Source of the DNA: Plasmodium coatneyi
Lineage: Eukaryota > Apicomplexa > Aconoidasida > Haemosporida > Plasmodiidae
DNA length: 64,000 bases
Assembly (NCBI RefSeq): GCF_001680005.1
Contig: NC_033565.1
Location: forward strand, 1,221,501-1,285,500
Direction: 5' to 3'
Part shown: piece by piece, positions 34,461 to 46,530 of the stretch
Position numbering within the stretch: position 1 is the stretch's first letter
How the letters are laid out: each line of letters opens with the position of its first letter
The notes under the pieces: generated by a model
Seen by the model: the letters and a program-made list of their open reading frames with translations, nothing else
What the model was told of the DNA's origin: nothing
The model's database searches: none
Made by a program: the position numbers and the translations under genes

Positions 34461-35555
34461 TTATGTCTTATCACATGTCATGAGGAAATGACAAGAAAAA
34501 TTGTTTAGGCTAAAAGAGCAAGTCCCTATATTTTTTTTTTTCCTTTTTTTTATCTTCTCATTAATTAAAGTATCTATATCATCAAGAATGTCATAATGCT
34601 GTCCTAAAGCATTACGTTGATCAGTGTTCCCTTTTATGCTTCCTGCTACGCTTTTTTTATGAGCATCTATCATAGACAAAGATTGTTCTTTCCTTAACTC
34701 ATTTTCAGAATCAACAAGTAAGTCATCTTCCTTACCTGATTTCGCAGATGACTTTCTATCCTTTTTCGCATTATAACCATTAGACATTTTTATTTGGTTC
34801 ATTACATTATCATTTTCCATCAGTGCGCATTTGGTATCTTGCAATTTTCTCTTATTTTCTTCACACATCCTTTCTGAATTTACAATGTTTTTATTAATCT
34901 GAACAAGATTAAGTGTACCGTTATCTACCATTTGCGTTCTATTGGAATACAGGTTATTTATAATGGTAATATTGTTTTTGGATTCTATATTTTTTTTCAA
35001 CTGCAATTTTTTCTTGTGTTCATTCTTAATTACGTTGTACATTAAATAGTCAAAATGCTCTAATTTTCTAATTGCTTTATGTGTATTAGTATTTGGCAAA
35101 TTTGAGTATATACTGCATATTTCCTTTTCAGAACATGTATTTTGCAAAGGTTTCACCTTGCTGTGACCTTCAAAATTAGCCGAATTAAAGGGTTCAACGT
35201 TTCTTTCAAACATATTTGTATCAACATTTTGGGGGTTATGATGCTTAGTATTTCCTTTTTTTTCGTACATGTCTTCTTTATTTTTTGTTTTTTTTTTTTT
35301 GTTTCTTAATGAGAACACATTGTTTGTTCCTTTAAAGTTTGTGTTAAATACATCACTATGTCTAACATCTATAGGGCGTAGAATCTTTGAGAAGGCGTTG
35401 TTGATTATGTATTTACTATAACAAGAGGGAATTGCAACTCTCTTATTTTCTAAGGGAATTATACTTTCACGTGTTTCTGTAAATACTCTATGCTCATTCA
35501 TTATCTTGTCCACTTCTCCATTGGACTTTTTATATTTACACAAGGACAAATTCAT
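34461..35555 (-). CDS. Unknown hydrophilic protein beside the centromere
   Basis: An intronless, ATG-initiated frame of 364 residues with no signal peptide or membrane segment. It is rich in Asn, Lys and Ser, with a Lys-rich patch (RNKKKKTKNK near residue 85) and a strongly basic cluster near the C-terminus (KIKKRKKKN) that could act as nuclear localisation signals. A region around residues 165-190 (KLEHFDYLMYNVIKNEHKKKLQL) is the most helix-like part. I recognise no domain. It is the nearest gene left of the centromere core, about 1.6 kb away. Confidence 0.75.
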   Translation of the reverse strand: MNLSLCKYKKSNGEVDKIMNEHRVFTETRESIIPLENKRVAIPSCYSKYIINNAFSKILRPIDVRHSDVFNTNFKGTNNVFSLRNKKKKTKNKEDMYEKKGNTKHHNPQNVDTNMFERNVEPFNSANFEGHSKVKPLQNTCSEKEICSIYSNLPNTNTHKAIRKLEHFDYLMYNVIKNEHKKKLQLKKNIESKNNITIINNLYSNRTQMVDNGTLNLVQINKNIVNSERMCEENKRKLQDTKCALMENDNVMNQIKMSNGYNAKKDRKSSAKSGKEDDLLVDSENELRKEQSLSMIDAHKKSVAGSIKGNTDQRNALGQHYDILDDIDTLINEKIKKRKKKNIGTCSFSLNNFSCHFLMTCDKT

Positions 35556-37160
35556 TTTTACACATTCAGAAATATCACTTAAAATTTATGTGGATTTTTC
35601 ACTTTCATAATGAATAAAAAAAGGTATATTCTTAAATGTTATGGCTAATGATACATGGGAATATGAATATTACAAAAAATAATTTAAATGAGGTACATAC
35701 ACAAATGTACAAAAGTTTGTACACAGAAATCTGAAACAGTTTTTTTCATTTATTTATTTTACCTGTATTGTATTACTGTCTTAAAAGAGAACAGTCCAAG
35801 AAATAACAAAATAGTTGAAATTATAAACAAATAATAATGTTAAAGGAGTTTACTCAGCACTAAATGCATACACAGCAGAAAGGAATTTATGAGTTTTTTT
35901 TTTCTGATTTAAATATGATTTGTTCAGGTAAAGCAGAAATTATTTTTTTTTGTCGCAGAGAACTTTGTGCACAATTAATTTGAAAATTTCAATTTCTAGT
36001 TTCTGGGATTTATTGTTTTTTTTAATGCTTTAAATTGATCAATAGTATTTACATGTAACATGTCTTAATAAATCTATTAAGAATGGAATGCAAGCAAACA
36101 ATCCCTATTATTAATAGTTTATAGACAAGAAAAATATGAAGTATCATATTTCGATTGTTATAAAAATTGAGTTTTCATTCAAAAAGAATGGAAACTACAT
36201 GTAAGTGAAAGCAATAATTTCTGTTCTTTCTCATTTATGTTATTGAATGTTGCGGTAATTATTTCACTTGTTTGTGGTATTTAAAATTGTTACTATAGCA
36301 CACATACGAAAAACCTATTATAAAAAATGCACGTTCAATTTCAATTTGAGGTTTAATGTCCAAATATAATTTTCTTAAATATAATACAACAAAAATAATA
36401 ATACAAGGTAGCAACATTCCTATAAAGGGTCAACACATAGAAAAAAATACCTTTTCCATTATGGCAAGAGGAATCATATTTTGATAGTTTAAAAAAGAAA
36501 AAGATATAGTTCGAATATAAGGTCTACACTCTTATAAAGGAAACTACTGTCTTAATTTTGTTATTCTGCAAATTTTGTGTTTCTTCATTTTTCTGCCATA
36601 TAATGTAAGGCAAACAGATTAGAGTTGATATAGTTACAAAGATTTTGTTGTATGTATAAACAAATTCTTTACTTAAAAAAACGCTCAAGTTCCTTATTAC
36701 CAAGAAAGGAACTCATTAAAATATGTTTCATTTACACAGCTTTAGACAAAAAAAAACAGAATAGTTACAATAAAAACATTTTCCACATGCACCTTTCTAA
36801 TAATAGACATAATTACTAAAGAAACAATGGTGTTTACAAATAATTTTCACTTAATGAAACGTTATCTAGCAAACTGAAAAGGACAAACAAAGTAGAGAAA
36901 ATAGCATTTATGAGTAATAAAAATATTTGTATAAACAAACAATGGATTTATTTTGAATGTATCTAGTTTATACGTTACTACAAAGTTATATGTTCCCTTA
37001 GAATAAAGAACTTATAAAGAAATACATATAGATAAAAGCTATAAACGCATTATAAATGATTTGGCTTTTAACTTATCACTATAAAACTTCTACTAAATGG
37101 AAAATTTTTAAATTAATAATATAATTAGAGTCTAGATAATATACTTTAAACATTAGGAAA
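35556..37160. other. Left pericentromeric flank
   Basis: A gene-free stretch with A+T rising from about 70-75% to more than 80% towards the core. No open frame above 60 codons, no tandem repeat and no RNA gene are visible. Confidence 0.7.
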
Positions 37161-39420
37161 AAATATTTTTATTACATTGAATGAAATAAGACATTTATAT
37201 ATTAAAATATACATATAATGTAATTTTATTATTAATTAATACCATAAATGGAAAATTGATTGTGCATAATTAATTTTAATTATTCATTTATTTAAAATTT
37301 TATTATATGTAGTTAATTTAATTCTTGAATTTTATTTTTATTTATTAAATAAATTTAAATTAATTATTATTTATTATATGAATTTAATTTAATTATTTAA
37401 AATTAAATATTATATTTATTTATATTACAACTACTTAATTATTTAATAAAATTTAAATAATATACATAAATTCAAAAAATTATTAAAATGTAATTACAAC
37501 ATTTAATTAAAAAATTTTAATTATAATATTTATTTATTAAAATTTAATATAATATAATTAATAAATAAAAAACAATTATAATATATTAATTTAACTAACT
37601 ATACTAAAAATTCAATTATTATATATTTTTATTTTAATAATATAATATTTTTATTAAACTATATAGTTAATTTATTAATAAATATATAAACAATCAATTA
37701 TATTAATGGTAGAATTTTAATTTATAAAATTATATTGTATTTATTAAAATTAATTATATTTAATAATTAAATTATTATTTATTTTATACTGTACTAAGTA
37801 AGAATAACTAATTATTTTTTCTTACAATGCATTATTGAATTAAATAAAATATTTATTTATATTTTTATTAAACGTTTAATTAGTAATAATATGTATTCAT
37901 TAATTATATCATATTTAAAATAATTAAAATATAATTATTATGAACAATTATTTATTTTAAATAAATAAATTAATATTGTTATATTTTTTCTTAACAGTAT
38001 ATTAATATTTAATTATTAAATGAATAAAATAAATTAATATAATTAATTTATTATATATATAGAATTATTTTATTGTTTAAATATAAATAAATATATATAT
38101 ATTTTTAATTCATTTTAAATATACTTAATAATACTTTTAAATAATAAAATAAAATTATTTGTTTTAATATAATATATTTAATTAGTTTACTATTCATATA
38201 TTTATTTAATTTTATTTATGCATAATGCATTATATAAATATATTTATTTTATTGTTTCACATGTCATATTAATATAGTGTTAAAATAAGTTAACAACATT
38301 AATTTATTTTAAAAATACTTTTTTTTATTTATTTAATTACAAATATATATTTTGTATTATATATAATTATTTATATTTAATTATTTTAAATTAATATTAT
38401 TTACTTAAATTAATAATTAAAATTAAAAAAAATATATATTATTTATATATCCTTTTAATGTGTAAATTAATATATAATAAATAAATTATTTAATTAATTA
38501 CAATAAATATATATTTTAATCCCATATTATAAGATTTTTCTTTATTATATAATAATTTAATTATTTATTAATATAAAATTTATTTTAATTTAATTGAATT
38601 TAATTTATTATTTTATATGCATATACAGTATTATATGAACTATTTAATTTTATTTTATAAAAATATTAAATAAAATTTATATATGTTATATAAAATTTTA
38701 AATTCTTTATTATATTATTTTAACATAAAAATTAATTTTATTTATTATATTTTTATTAATCTAATAATTAATATTGTATTATATTTTATTTCTTTTATAT
38801 TATAATTATATTATTAATTATTTATTTTAATTAATTTAAATTGTTTATTTTATTTATATATAATTATTTTATAATTTATTTTAATTAATTAGTATATTTT
38901 ATTTACTATTTCATTTAATTATACTTTATATTAATTTTCTTCATCTACTGGATATATATATATTTTTTCATTTCGTTAATACATTAATATAATTATAAAA
39001 TATTTTATTTATATTAATTAATTATATTTTATTTATTTTTATTATTTTAATTAATATATAATACTTATTAGCTATTATTTATTTTTATTTCAGTGCACTT
39101 TTATATAAAATAATATAAGGAATATATATTTTTTTTAATTAAAATAATTATTTATATATTATTAATTTATTAAAATATATTTATTTTTAATAAATATTTT
39201 TGATTTATATTTAATATATATTTTTTACTATATTTATTTTTAATTATTTATAATTATATAAAATAATGTATATTTATCATTTATCACAATGTCTTTATTG
39301 TTGTTTTAGCTATTAATTTTCATTTTAATTGTTATATAATATTATTTTTATATATTTAATTCTTTTTATTTATTATTATTATTATTATTCTATTTTTAAT
39401 TTATAAAGAATATTGTTATT
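37161..39420. other. Regional centromere, AT-rich core
   Basis: About 2.2 kb of almost pure A+T: many 60-base lines have between zero and four G or C, while the flanks quickly return to ordinary composition. The sequence is a mosaic of short TTAATTA/TAATTTA/ATTTATT words on both strands rather than a clean tandem array. This size, composition, lack of ORFs and one-per-chromosome nature match Plasmodium centromere cores, where CENH3 is loaded. The boundaries are by eye and could move by 100-200 bp. The neighbouring topoisomerase I, TCTP and desaturase genes match, from memory, the P. falciparum chromosome 5 centromere neighbourhood. Confidence 0.9.
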
Positions 39421-39628
39421 TGGTGAAATAATTTATAACTGTGTGAAAGGATTTATATATCATTCATAAGCCAGCATTATATGGGAATTATAAACTAATT
39501 TATTTTTTATTGACTTAAGTTAAACATTATGAATGATGTATAGTTTCCTTTGAATGTTGTTATTCCATTTGACATTCTCCATCATTTGTAAAATATCTGT
39601 TAAGTTATTTACGTTATTTAGAACCCTT

Positions 39629-40046
39629 TCACTTTGAGAGCACAGAAAAACCTGTCCATCTGCAGCTAAGCCCTAAATTTTTAGATAATTTAACTTTTAA
39701 GTCTAGACATGACATTCCTATGCCAGTGTTTTCTTTAACGTTTACGTAATTTAATTTAATGCAATGAACAGCTATATTTTTATGTTGAACGCAATTTTTA
39801 CACAATGGTAACACTAATAAATATGTCTTCTTTTCAATTTGATTTAAAGAAAGCTAAAATAAATAACTGAAATATTCACTACAGAATAAGGAGTGTAATT
39901 TTTTTACGACAGGATGTGGCTTTTGTAGTTTTAAAAATACAAATAATACTTATAAAGTTCCTATCGAGACAACATGAAATGCGTTGTACTGTATTGACAC
40001 AGAACATTAGTAGAACAGCAAGCAATATGCATATTTGTTTTTTCAT
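39629..40046 (-). CDS. Candidate small Cys-containing secreted protein, two exons
   Basis: Exon 1 (39990-40046) encodes MKKQICILLAVLLMFCVNT, an ideal signal peptide. A 136-bp intron follows (ACA|GTACAA ... TATTTTAG|CTT), and exon 2 (39629-39853) ends at a TGA. The junction is phase 0, with an in-frame TAG directly before the acceptor, and the spliced product is 93 residues. The mature part has five cysteines (CKNC, then HCIK, MSCLD and LSCRW) and no second membrane segment. The gene lies 200 bp from the right edge of the centromere. I recognise no family; it could be an ER-luminal or secreted protein. Only the phase, signal peptide and Cys spacing support it, so it needs transcript data. Confidence 0.4.
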
Positions 40047-43000
40047 ATTGAATGTTTTTATCTTAACAGTTATTATTATTCTTAGGAATCCTAAAACTAT
40101 AATTGCCACAAAAGCGTATTAATTGAGTATCTAAAGCATATTACGTGATGCTAACGAAATTGAAAGGAAAAAAATGTAGTACCCAAATGAAAATAATAAG
40201 TTTTAAAGTATCATAAATGTATTAATAGGAAAATGAGAAAAAAAACTAGTTTTCTTAGTGTCTTTATTGCACTGCATAGTTATTTCACGAAATGTATTCA
40301 ATTTATTATCTTATGCTCATCTTTCTGAAATATGGCTTATTTTGACTTAAGATCCTTTCGGGTACCTGAATTATAATTTATGCAAGAAAAATAATACGTA
40401 TCAGCATCACGTTAACATGTCTATTTAGCAATACAATTAACTAGTGCAGGATATTCATCATTTTCGGAACGTATACAAATTAATTCATAAATAACAAACG
40501 TTTCTATATATGAGTGTATATGGGTTTTAAGAAATAAAGAAATTCATCTTAATATATGTAATTCATGATTTACCTTACAGCTTCTATATTTTTAACAACA
40601 TTTAATGCAACAACGCAATTACAGCTCCATTATTAACCCTAAAAGTGCGTATATCATTATTTTCATTTGACATGATAACATCATGTCTGTGATTGTTAAA
40701 ACTTTTAATTCAGAAAGAAGTGTTTTTCAAAAACTCAAATAAGTGGAACTGTAATTTATTTCAGTAAAAGATATTTAAAACGATAACAAATTAATTCCTT
40801 AATGAAAAAAGTAAAAGAGTCCTTTCTATACTATATGTGTTATTGATTTGTTTATTTTTTTCTTTTTTGAGTTGTCCCCTTTTGTGCTTTTATTATTAAA
40901 AATTAATTTATAAATTTGGGTTGGACAAAAAAGGAAAATAATTTTTAGAAACTATTACACGTAACACATTCATTTTAGACAGGAAAAACTCAAGGTCAAG
41001 ATCATTAAAGCCTTAACGCATAATGTATAGCATAGTACGAGTAGAAACGCGTAATATCGATTAAGTGATTTACCTTTAAAGGGTGGAGACAAACGTAGAC
41101 GAAGAACACCATGAAAAAGAAAAATTAGGTGTATCTTAATGCATATCTATTTGTTTTTCTAAATATCGTGGAAAATGAGTCTTATATATTTTAACACTTT
41201 GTTGTCTTATGCTTCATTAAGCAAAGACAGAGACGCGTAAATTTCATGATAAAATAGAAGTACAAATTTATTCGTGCTTAAGTATTTATATTAAATCATG
41301 AAATTATGAATGAGCATAACAAAGCATGTTACGTTCATATAACATCCTTGGTTGCGAACCTTTCAATTATTCTAAAAGGGTAAACCAAGTTAAAAAAGCA
41401 CTTTAAGACATAAAATTTAAATGCTCTGAAGATCAGACAATAAGCATCTTTCATTCAAATTTTTTTTCTTTTCAATAACGAACTGTGAAAATCAATGATG
41501 GAATCAATTCGCATAAAATTTACATCAAGGATCCTTTGGTACCACCAGCTTCATATGTAATGTAAAATAACGTTTACATATGTTTTTAGAATATAAAAAA
41601 TGGGATCTATACATTAACTAGCAAAAAATAGAATTACATTTTCTTTTGGAGAATATGCGAAAAATGCAATAAGAAAGGAAATATATTTAATAGCATTCCT
41701 ATCAGTGGTGCTTCTTTCGCCCCCGTGTCTGATTGTAAAATAAAGGTGTGGAATTGTAGTGTTATTTTAAAATAAAGAAAATATTTAGATTTTAATGGTT
41801 GATAAAAGTCTAAAGCAGCGTTAGGTAATGGATAAAAGAAGTCAACGTGTATTTTGATTTAAGAAAAAATGCAAATAAATTAAATGATGTTACTGCATAT
41901 ATGCAAGACACATTTTTAAAGTCAAACACATTTGGAGCGATTTAACACAAACATAATGACACAATTCCATCCTGTGTACCATCTGTTTAAATAAATAACA
42001 AAACATAAAAGAGTACTATGAATCGTATTTTTCACATTATTAATAATTTCGGTATAATTAAAAGTTTGTCTAATTCACTTTTTCCGCTTCCCTATGATCT
42101 ACAATTATTTAGCGACAAGTTTCAAGTGCTTAAAACCATAAAGAGATGCCTGCTTTGTTTTACATAGAAAAAAGTAAAGAAAAATTGTTAGGGTAATATA
42201 GTACATTCTTGAATTTATGTTTAGAACTGTAACATTTTATAATATTGCTTTTCAATATTTTATTTTAACACCTGTATTTCCTTTGCATTGACACGAATGA
42301 AAATGATGAAATGAAAGCACATAAAAAGTTTGTTTCGTAAGCGCTTTTCCGTTGTGTACATTTGCTTCGGTTGGAAATGTGCATTATTTTGCAATTTTAA
42401 TAATATGTTACGCAAAAAAGGAAACAAAATTTTAAATATATAATTTATTCATTTTTTCCATGGAATAGACGTGAAAATAAGAAGCGCTCATTTAACGCAA
42501 ATGTTCCTTTTGTAGACATGTAGGGGACACATTGGCTTAATATATGCTGTTATAACATTATTTTAGGTTCTCGTTAGCATTTATTCGATAATATTTTTTA
42601 GTCCGTAAGAGGGCTACACTGAAAATGTGTGTTATATGACGTATGCAAATTTTTGAACTTAAACGTTTAAGTAGGTAATGCATTTTCAAAACATATTTTT
42701 GATATTTCTAAATAGATAGCACTTGGGGGTAAAAGGCAAACGCACAGTTGCACAACTATAATACGAATAACGATATATTTTCAGTTTTGTCCTTTGGATT
42801 TGTTCACAAAAAGACTTGGGAACTCTCTTCGCATTTGTTAAAGAAGCAATGTTCACGAGTAAGGAAAACATATACGTGGTTAAAAGGGTTGTAAATAGAA
42901 CACTGCACAGAATGGAATTGGCATTCGTATCATATTTTATAAAGTAAAATTTTTTACTTGACAATTTCGTTTTTAATTAGCTCCATGAAAGGGCCTTTAT

Positions 43001-43533
43001 GTCCTCACGAATGCACCATCTTATGTTATAGGCGATATTTTTATTGAAAGGAATTAAAACAGGGCACAAGCGTGAAAGGTATCATAATTTTTCAAAATTT
43101 TCTTGCACCGTCTGCAGAAATGTTTATATGTTGATAGCTAATTTTTAATGTATTTATGGAAATAAGTTACGATGCAAGAAATTAGGGAGGGGCGGGCTAT
43201 GCTATGCTCCATGTTCTCTAAGAACACTTTATGTAAAGCTGAAAATAACTTGAACAGGAATTAAAAATACCGTTGTAAATTTTGTTTAGCAAAAATTCTT
43301 GGAAATTCTACAAGACCACATGGTATAAAAATAATTCGAGCAGATGCCATAATAAATCCGTTATGCTTCCATGAACATGAAATATAATTAAATGTACTTC
43401 TTTTTACTTCGAATAAAAAAAAAAAAAAAATGATATTAAAAAAAATTCGCTTCTAACACTATAATATAACCATTAATATATGGACATTAAAACACAAAAT
43501 TTTCCTCGGTTTTTTTTGTAAGGCAATAAAATT
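40047..43533. other. Right pericentromeric flank
   Basis: About 3.5 kb of A+T-rich DNA with no gene I can support. A 92-codon frame without ATG (42686-42964, minus) is the longest. No tandem repeats or homology to the core are visible. Confidence 0.65.
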
Positions 43534-43613
43534 TGTCAGAAGTGGGGTTCGAACCCACGCCCTTTCGGACAGCGGCCTAAACGCTGCGCCTTAGACCACT
43601 CGGCCATCCTGAC
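43534..43613 (-). tRNA. tRNA-Leu(UAG): tRNA-Leu (anticodon UAG)
   Basis: On the minus strand the gene begins GTCAGGATGGCCGAGTGG and ends TTCTGAC plus discriminator A. The acceptor stem GTCAGGA/TTCTGAC pairs with one G-T wobble. The anticodon stem CAGCG/CGCTG encloses the loop TTTAGGC, so the anticodon is TAG, reading CUA leucine codons. The T arm is GGGTTCGAACCCC, and a long class II variable arm (TCCGAAAGGGCG) fits leucine. No intron and no encoded CCA. Internal A and B boxes are canonical, and a TTTT pol III stop lies a few bases downstream. Confidence 0.97.
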
Positions 43614-45356
43614 ATCATCTTTATGCATGCACAAATTTGTCCATATAGAAATATTGTTGTGCAATAAAAAAAGAAAAAAAAATAAAATAAAATGACGTTT
43701 TTCATTCCCTTTTTACGCCTTAAATTTAATGTTAAGCTCATTTTATATGCCTTTACCCATTTCGCGTTCACGTTACATATAAGGAAATTCGTTTAAACAT
43801 TAAGAAAAGCATTATATAAATTATTTTATGTTTTTATGCCTTCGCAAAACCAGCCTACATTTTTACTCTGCTAACCGAAGTAATTTCATTTTCTGAATGG
43901 GGCAATTTTGCGTGGATAAAGAAGGAACGTGAGTAGTGCTACATGATATAACTTACAATTTTGTTTTTTTCCACTTTTGCATTTTTCGAACTACTTTTTA
44001 AGGGGAACCCTCTTTTTCCTTTAAAAAAAAATTTCAAGGTATTCATTATGGCACAGTATTATCATAAGATGAAGTTATAAAAATTTCCACAATTCAGTAC
44101 ATAAAAATAAAATACTCGTAAACATTTAGGAAGATGGCTTAAATAAAAGGGCGATGAACTCTATGTATGACAGTACAGCTTTACTGTATGCAATATAATT
44201 TCGAACCTACAAGCGGAAACGACATGCCGAAAACGTAATGTGTGTTACGCTATATGTACATGTATGCTAATGTGCAACAATTTAGTGACCTCCGCTGCTA
44301 AAAATGTTGAAAATTTGTGCGAATTAGCGGAAATGGTTTTTAAAATACGTTGTTCAGTATGTTCAGTGTGTTCTGAGAGTATAGGACTTAATTCACTCAA
44401 ACGCACAAGTGCGTGGTGGTAAAAAAAAAAAAAATTATGTTATTAATTTATAAAATTTCATAAAGGAATGACTGGAAAATATACTGAGAAAGAGTTTTTT
44501 TCAGTTGTTCTACTTACCCCATGGGGGTATTTTCTTACAAGGAGACAGCACCTTAAGGAAGTGTGATCGCATGATAACAAAATTTAAAGCTGTAATTATT
44601 CATGTCCTTCTCATTTGGGGAAGGTTCCATCTGTGGTGCGGGGTATATACTGTGCGTTATGCTGATATTAGTAGTACGTTAAAGTACATCCTGTTGTAGG
44701 TTTTTATTTTTACAAAAAATTTGTAATCATTTCATTTGTAAGATAAGGGAATGTCCTTTTAAAAAAAATGAGAGGAGAACAAGCTAGCATTACACACCAC
44801 AGATTAATTCGTACAAAGGAAAATATTGCAGAAGTTGAAATTTAAAAATGTACTTTTTCTTCCATTGGTACTTTATGCCACGTGTGTGAAATGGTGTAAG
44901 AAATTTCCCCTTCTGCTATGCTCAATGCGCACATTTCTTTTTTTACATTCATTTTTATAAGCATTAAAATAACGCAAAATGGAAAAAAAATAAAGCGTAT
45001 AGAAGCGCAGGTAGTAAATGTGCTGATAGAAATGAATAAAGTAATCAAAGTAAAAGGAGGCAGACAAGCAATGAATCGTCAAACGCAGCAGGGGGAGGGG
45101 GAAAGAAATTCCTTTAAAATGATTCAAACGTATATATAAATATGCGCATATATATATGTATACACAAAAGCAGCACGTGTACTTTCAAATTGGCATCAAT
45201 AAATTAAAGGACAGTAACGTCAAATACACTTGAACGCGCAAGCCATTTTAATGTTCTCACATTTGGGGGAATCAAAGTTTTACAAAATTTGCTTTTCTCA
45301 TTTTTATTTACAATGAGGTAATTTGTAATTTTTTTTTTTTTTTGCGTATACGTTTA
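43614..45356. other. Intergenic region between tRNA-Leu and a candidate gene
   Basis: AT-rich spacer of 1.7 kb. Frames of 60-85 codons on both strands overlap one another and look like chance. Nothing else seen. Confidence 0.6.
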
Positions 45357-46153
45357 TCATTTTACTGGGACAAAAATCAGCACCTTATTGTTGGCAAGTG
45401 CGATCTGAATGAGACGTATATTATCATTTGAGGAGTATTTTAAAAAGACATTCACTGAAAAAGGCGTATCATCATCCATCAGATTAAGCCCCTATGTAAA
45501 AAATGAATTTTAAACGATAGATACACATGTTTCGCCATTTCGATAAGGATATCACCTGCTTTTAATTAAATTGTGTATTTTGTTTCTTCTCCTTTTTATT
45601 CCTTTAATTGTTTTTCTGTGTACTTCATTTATATTTTTTTTTTTTTTTTACAGTGCTGGCAAAAACAAACTGTTCAATAAAAATTTTATTTTTTCCTTTT
45701 GGATGGACGAAAAGAGAGAACCATTTAATTTGCTAAATGCTTTCCCACTTTTTTTATGTAACATGTTAATTTTGCTTTATGATTTATATTTTGTGGCTCC
45801 TCTGCAAATTCCTTTGTGGTCCACTTCGCACCTCGCCTGCGGCAGCTCTGCAATTCATTTTGTTTTCACGTGATGTGCCAAACGCAGCACACTTTTTGAG
45901 CAATTCCTCAGATAGCCCATTTGGCTCTTTCCGCAACTTTTTTTGTCGCACAAAATTTTTATATGAACTGGAAGGGAAAAAATAAAATTTTCCTTTTCAC
46001 GGAATGTTTTTTTATGTATATAGCAAGTGTATACCCAAGTCGGAAAAGAAGGAAAAGCGCAGGGCGCCAAGGAAGAAGCAGCCGCAGTACAGCAGTAGTG
46101 GCAATCCCGGCGGGGGAGCCAACCCCTTTATGAAGCATCAAAATTTGTAGCAT
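45357..46153 (-). CDS. Candidate three-exon gene, 129 aa, organelle-type N-terminus
   Basis: Exon 1 is 46035-46153 (starts MLQILMLHKGVG), exon 2 is 45832-45967 and exon 3 is 45357-45491. Junctions are CTTGG|GTATAC...CCCTTCCAG|T (phase 2) and GCGAG|GTGCGA...TACATAG|GGG (phase 0), both with good consensus; total length is 390 nt. The product has an N-terminal stretch rich in Leu and Arg without acids, which could be a mitochondrial or apicoplast presequence, then a charged helix (NGLSEELLKKCAAFG) and a beta-rich end (FSVNVFLKYSSNDNIRLIQIAL). I recognise no family. The opposite strand of exon 1 is also open (46024-46150, ending GGGANPFMKHQNL), so strand is not certain. It diverges from topoisomerase I across 377 bp. 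Confidence 0.42.
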
Positions 46154-46530
46154 TTATTAACCCCCCGTTGCAGCTTAGTCCTGTTGTATTCGCAAAGCGT
46201 GAACGAATATTCATTTTTAGCGACTCATTTTAAGGCCGCCCTGCATATGTGAAGTGGCATCCAAGCCTATGTAGAAGTGTACACCGTACCGTATTGTTAG
46301 CACACTTCTAAGTTACTTTCCATTTTGCGAATTCTTTTGGACGCTCATCTGAGGGAAAGGCTTTGAATCATGAGGAGTTGCTTAAGGTGTATGTGGGTAC
46401 AGCCAAACGGATGGTGATAGTAGTTGGTTCAAATTTGGCCCAGTACATATACGGGTGAACTCACCGGAAGGGGGAAACGTTACCATAGTCCGTTTTTATT
46501 TTATTTTTTTTGTATTTTTTCCCGTGCACC
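46154..46530. promoter_or_regulatory. Short divergent spacer upstream of topoisomerase I
   Basis: If the candidate three-exon gene is right, these 377 bp hold the promoters of both genes. No recognisable operator; the last 40 bp before the topoisomerase ATG are T-rich. Confidence 0.45.

Noticed and set aside
37161..39420. Centromere core as mitochondrial or apicoplast DNA insertion
   Set aside because: Too A+T-rich and free of any rRNA, tRNA or organelle gene; fits a Plasmodium centromere instead.
42686..42964. 92-codon minus-strand frame in the right centromere flank
   Set aside because: TTG start, no clear signal peptide with an ATG, no splice partner found.
45409..45495. Plus-strand 29-codon ATG exon (MRRILSFEEYFKKTF...)
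   Set aside because: A GTAAAA donor follows, but every phase-compatible acceptor downstream leads quickly to a stop.
46024..46150. Plus-strand terminal exon reading ...SSSGNPGGGANPFMKHQNL
   Set aside because: I could not find an upstream plus-strand exon in the right phase, while the minus strand assembles into a consistent three-exon model. Kept as the alternative.
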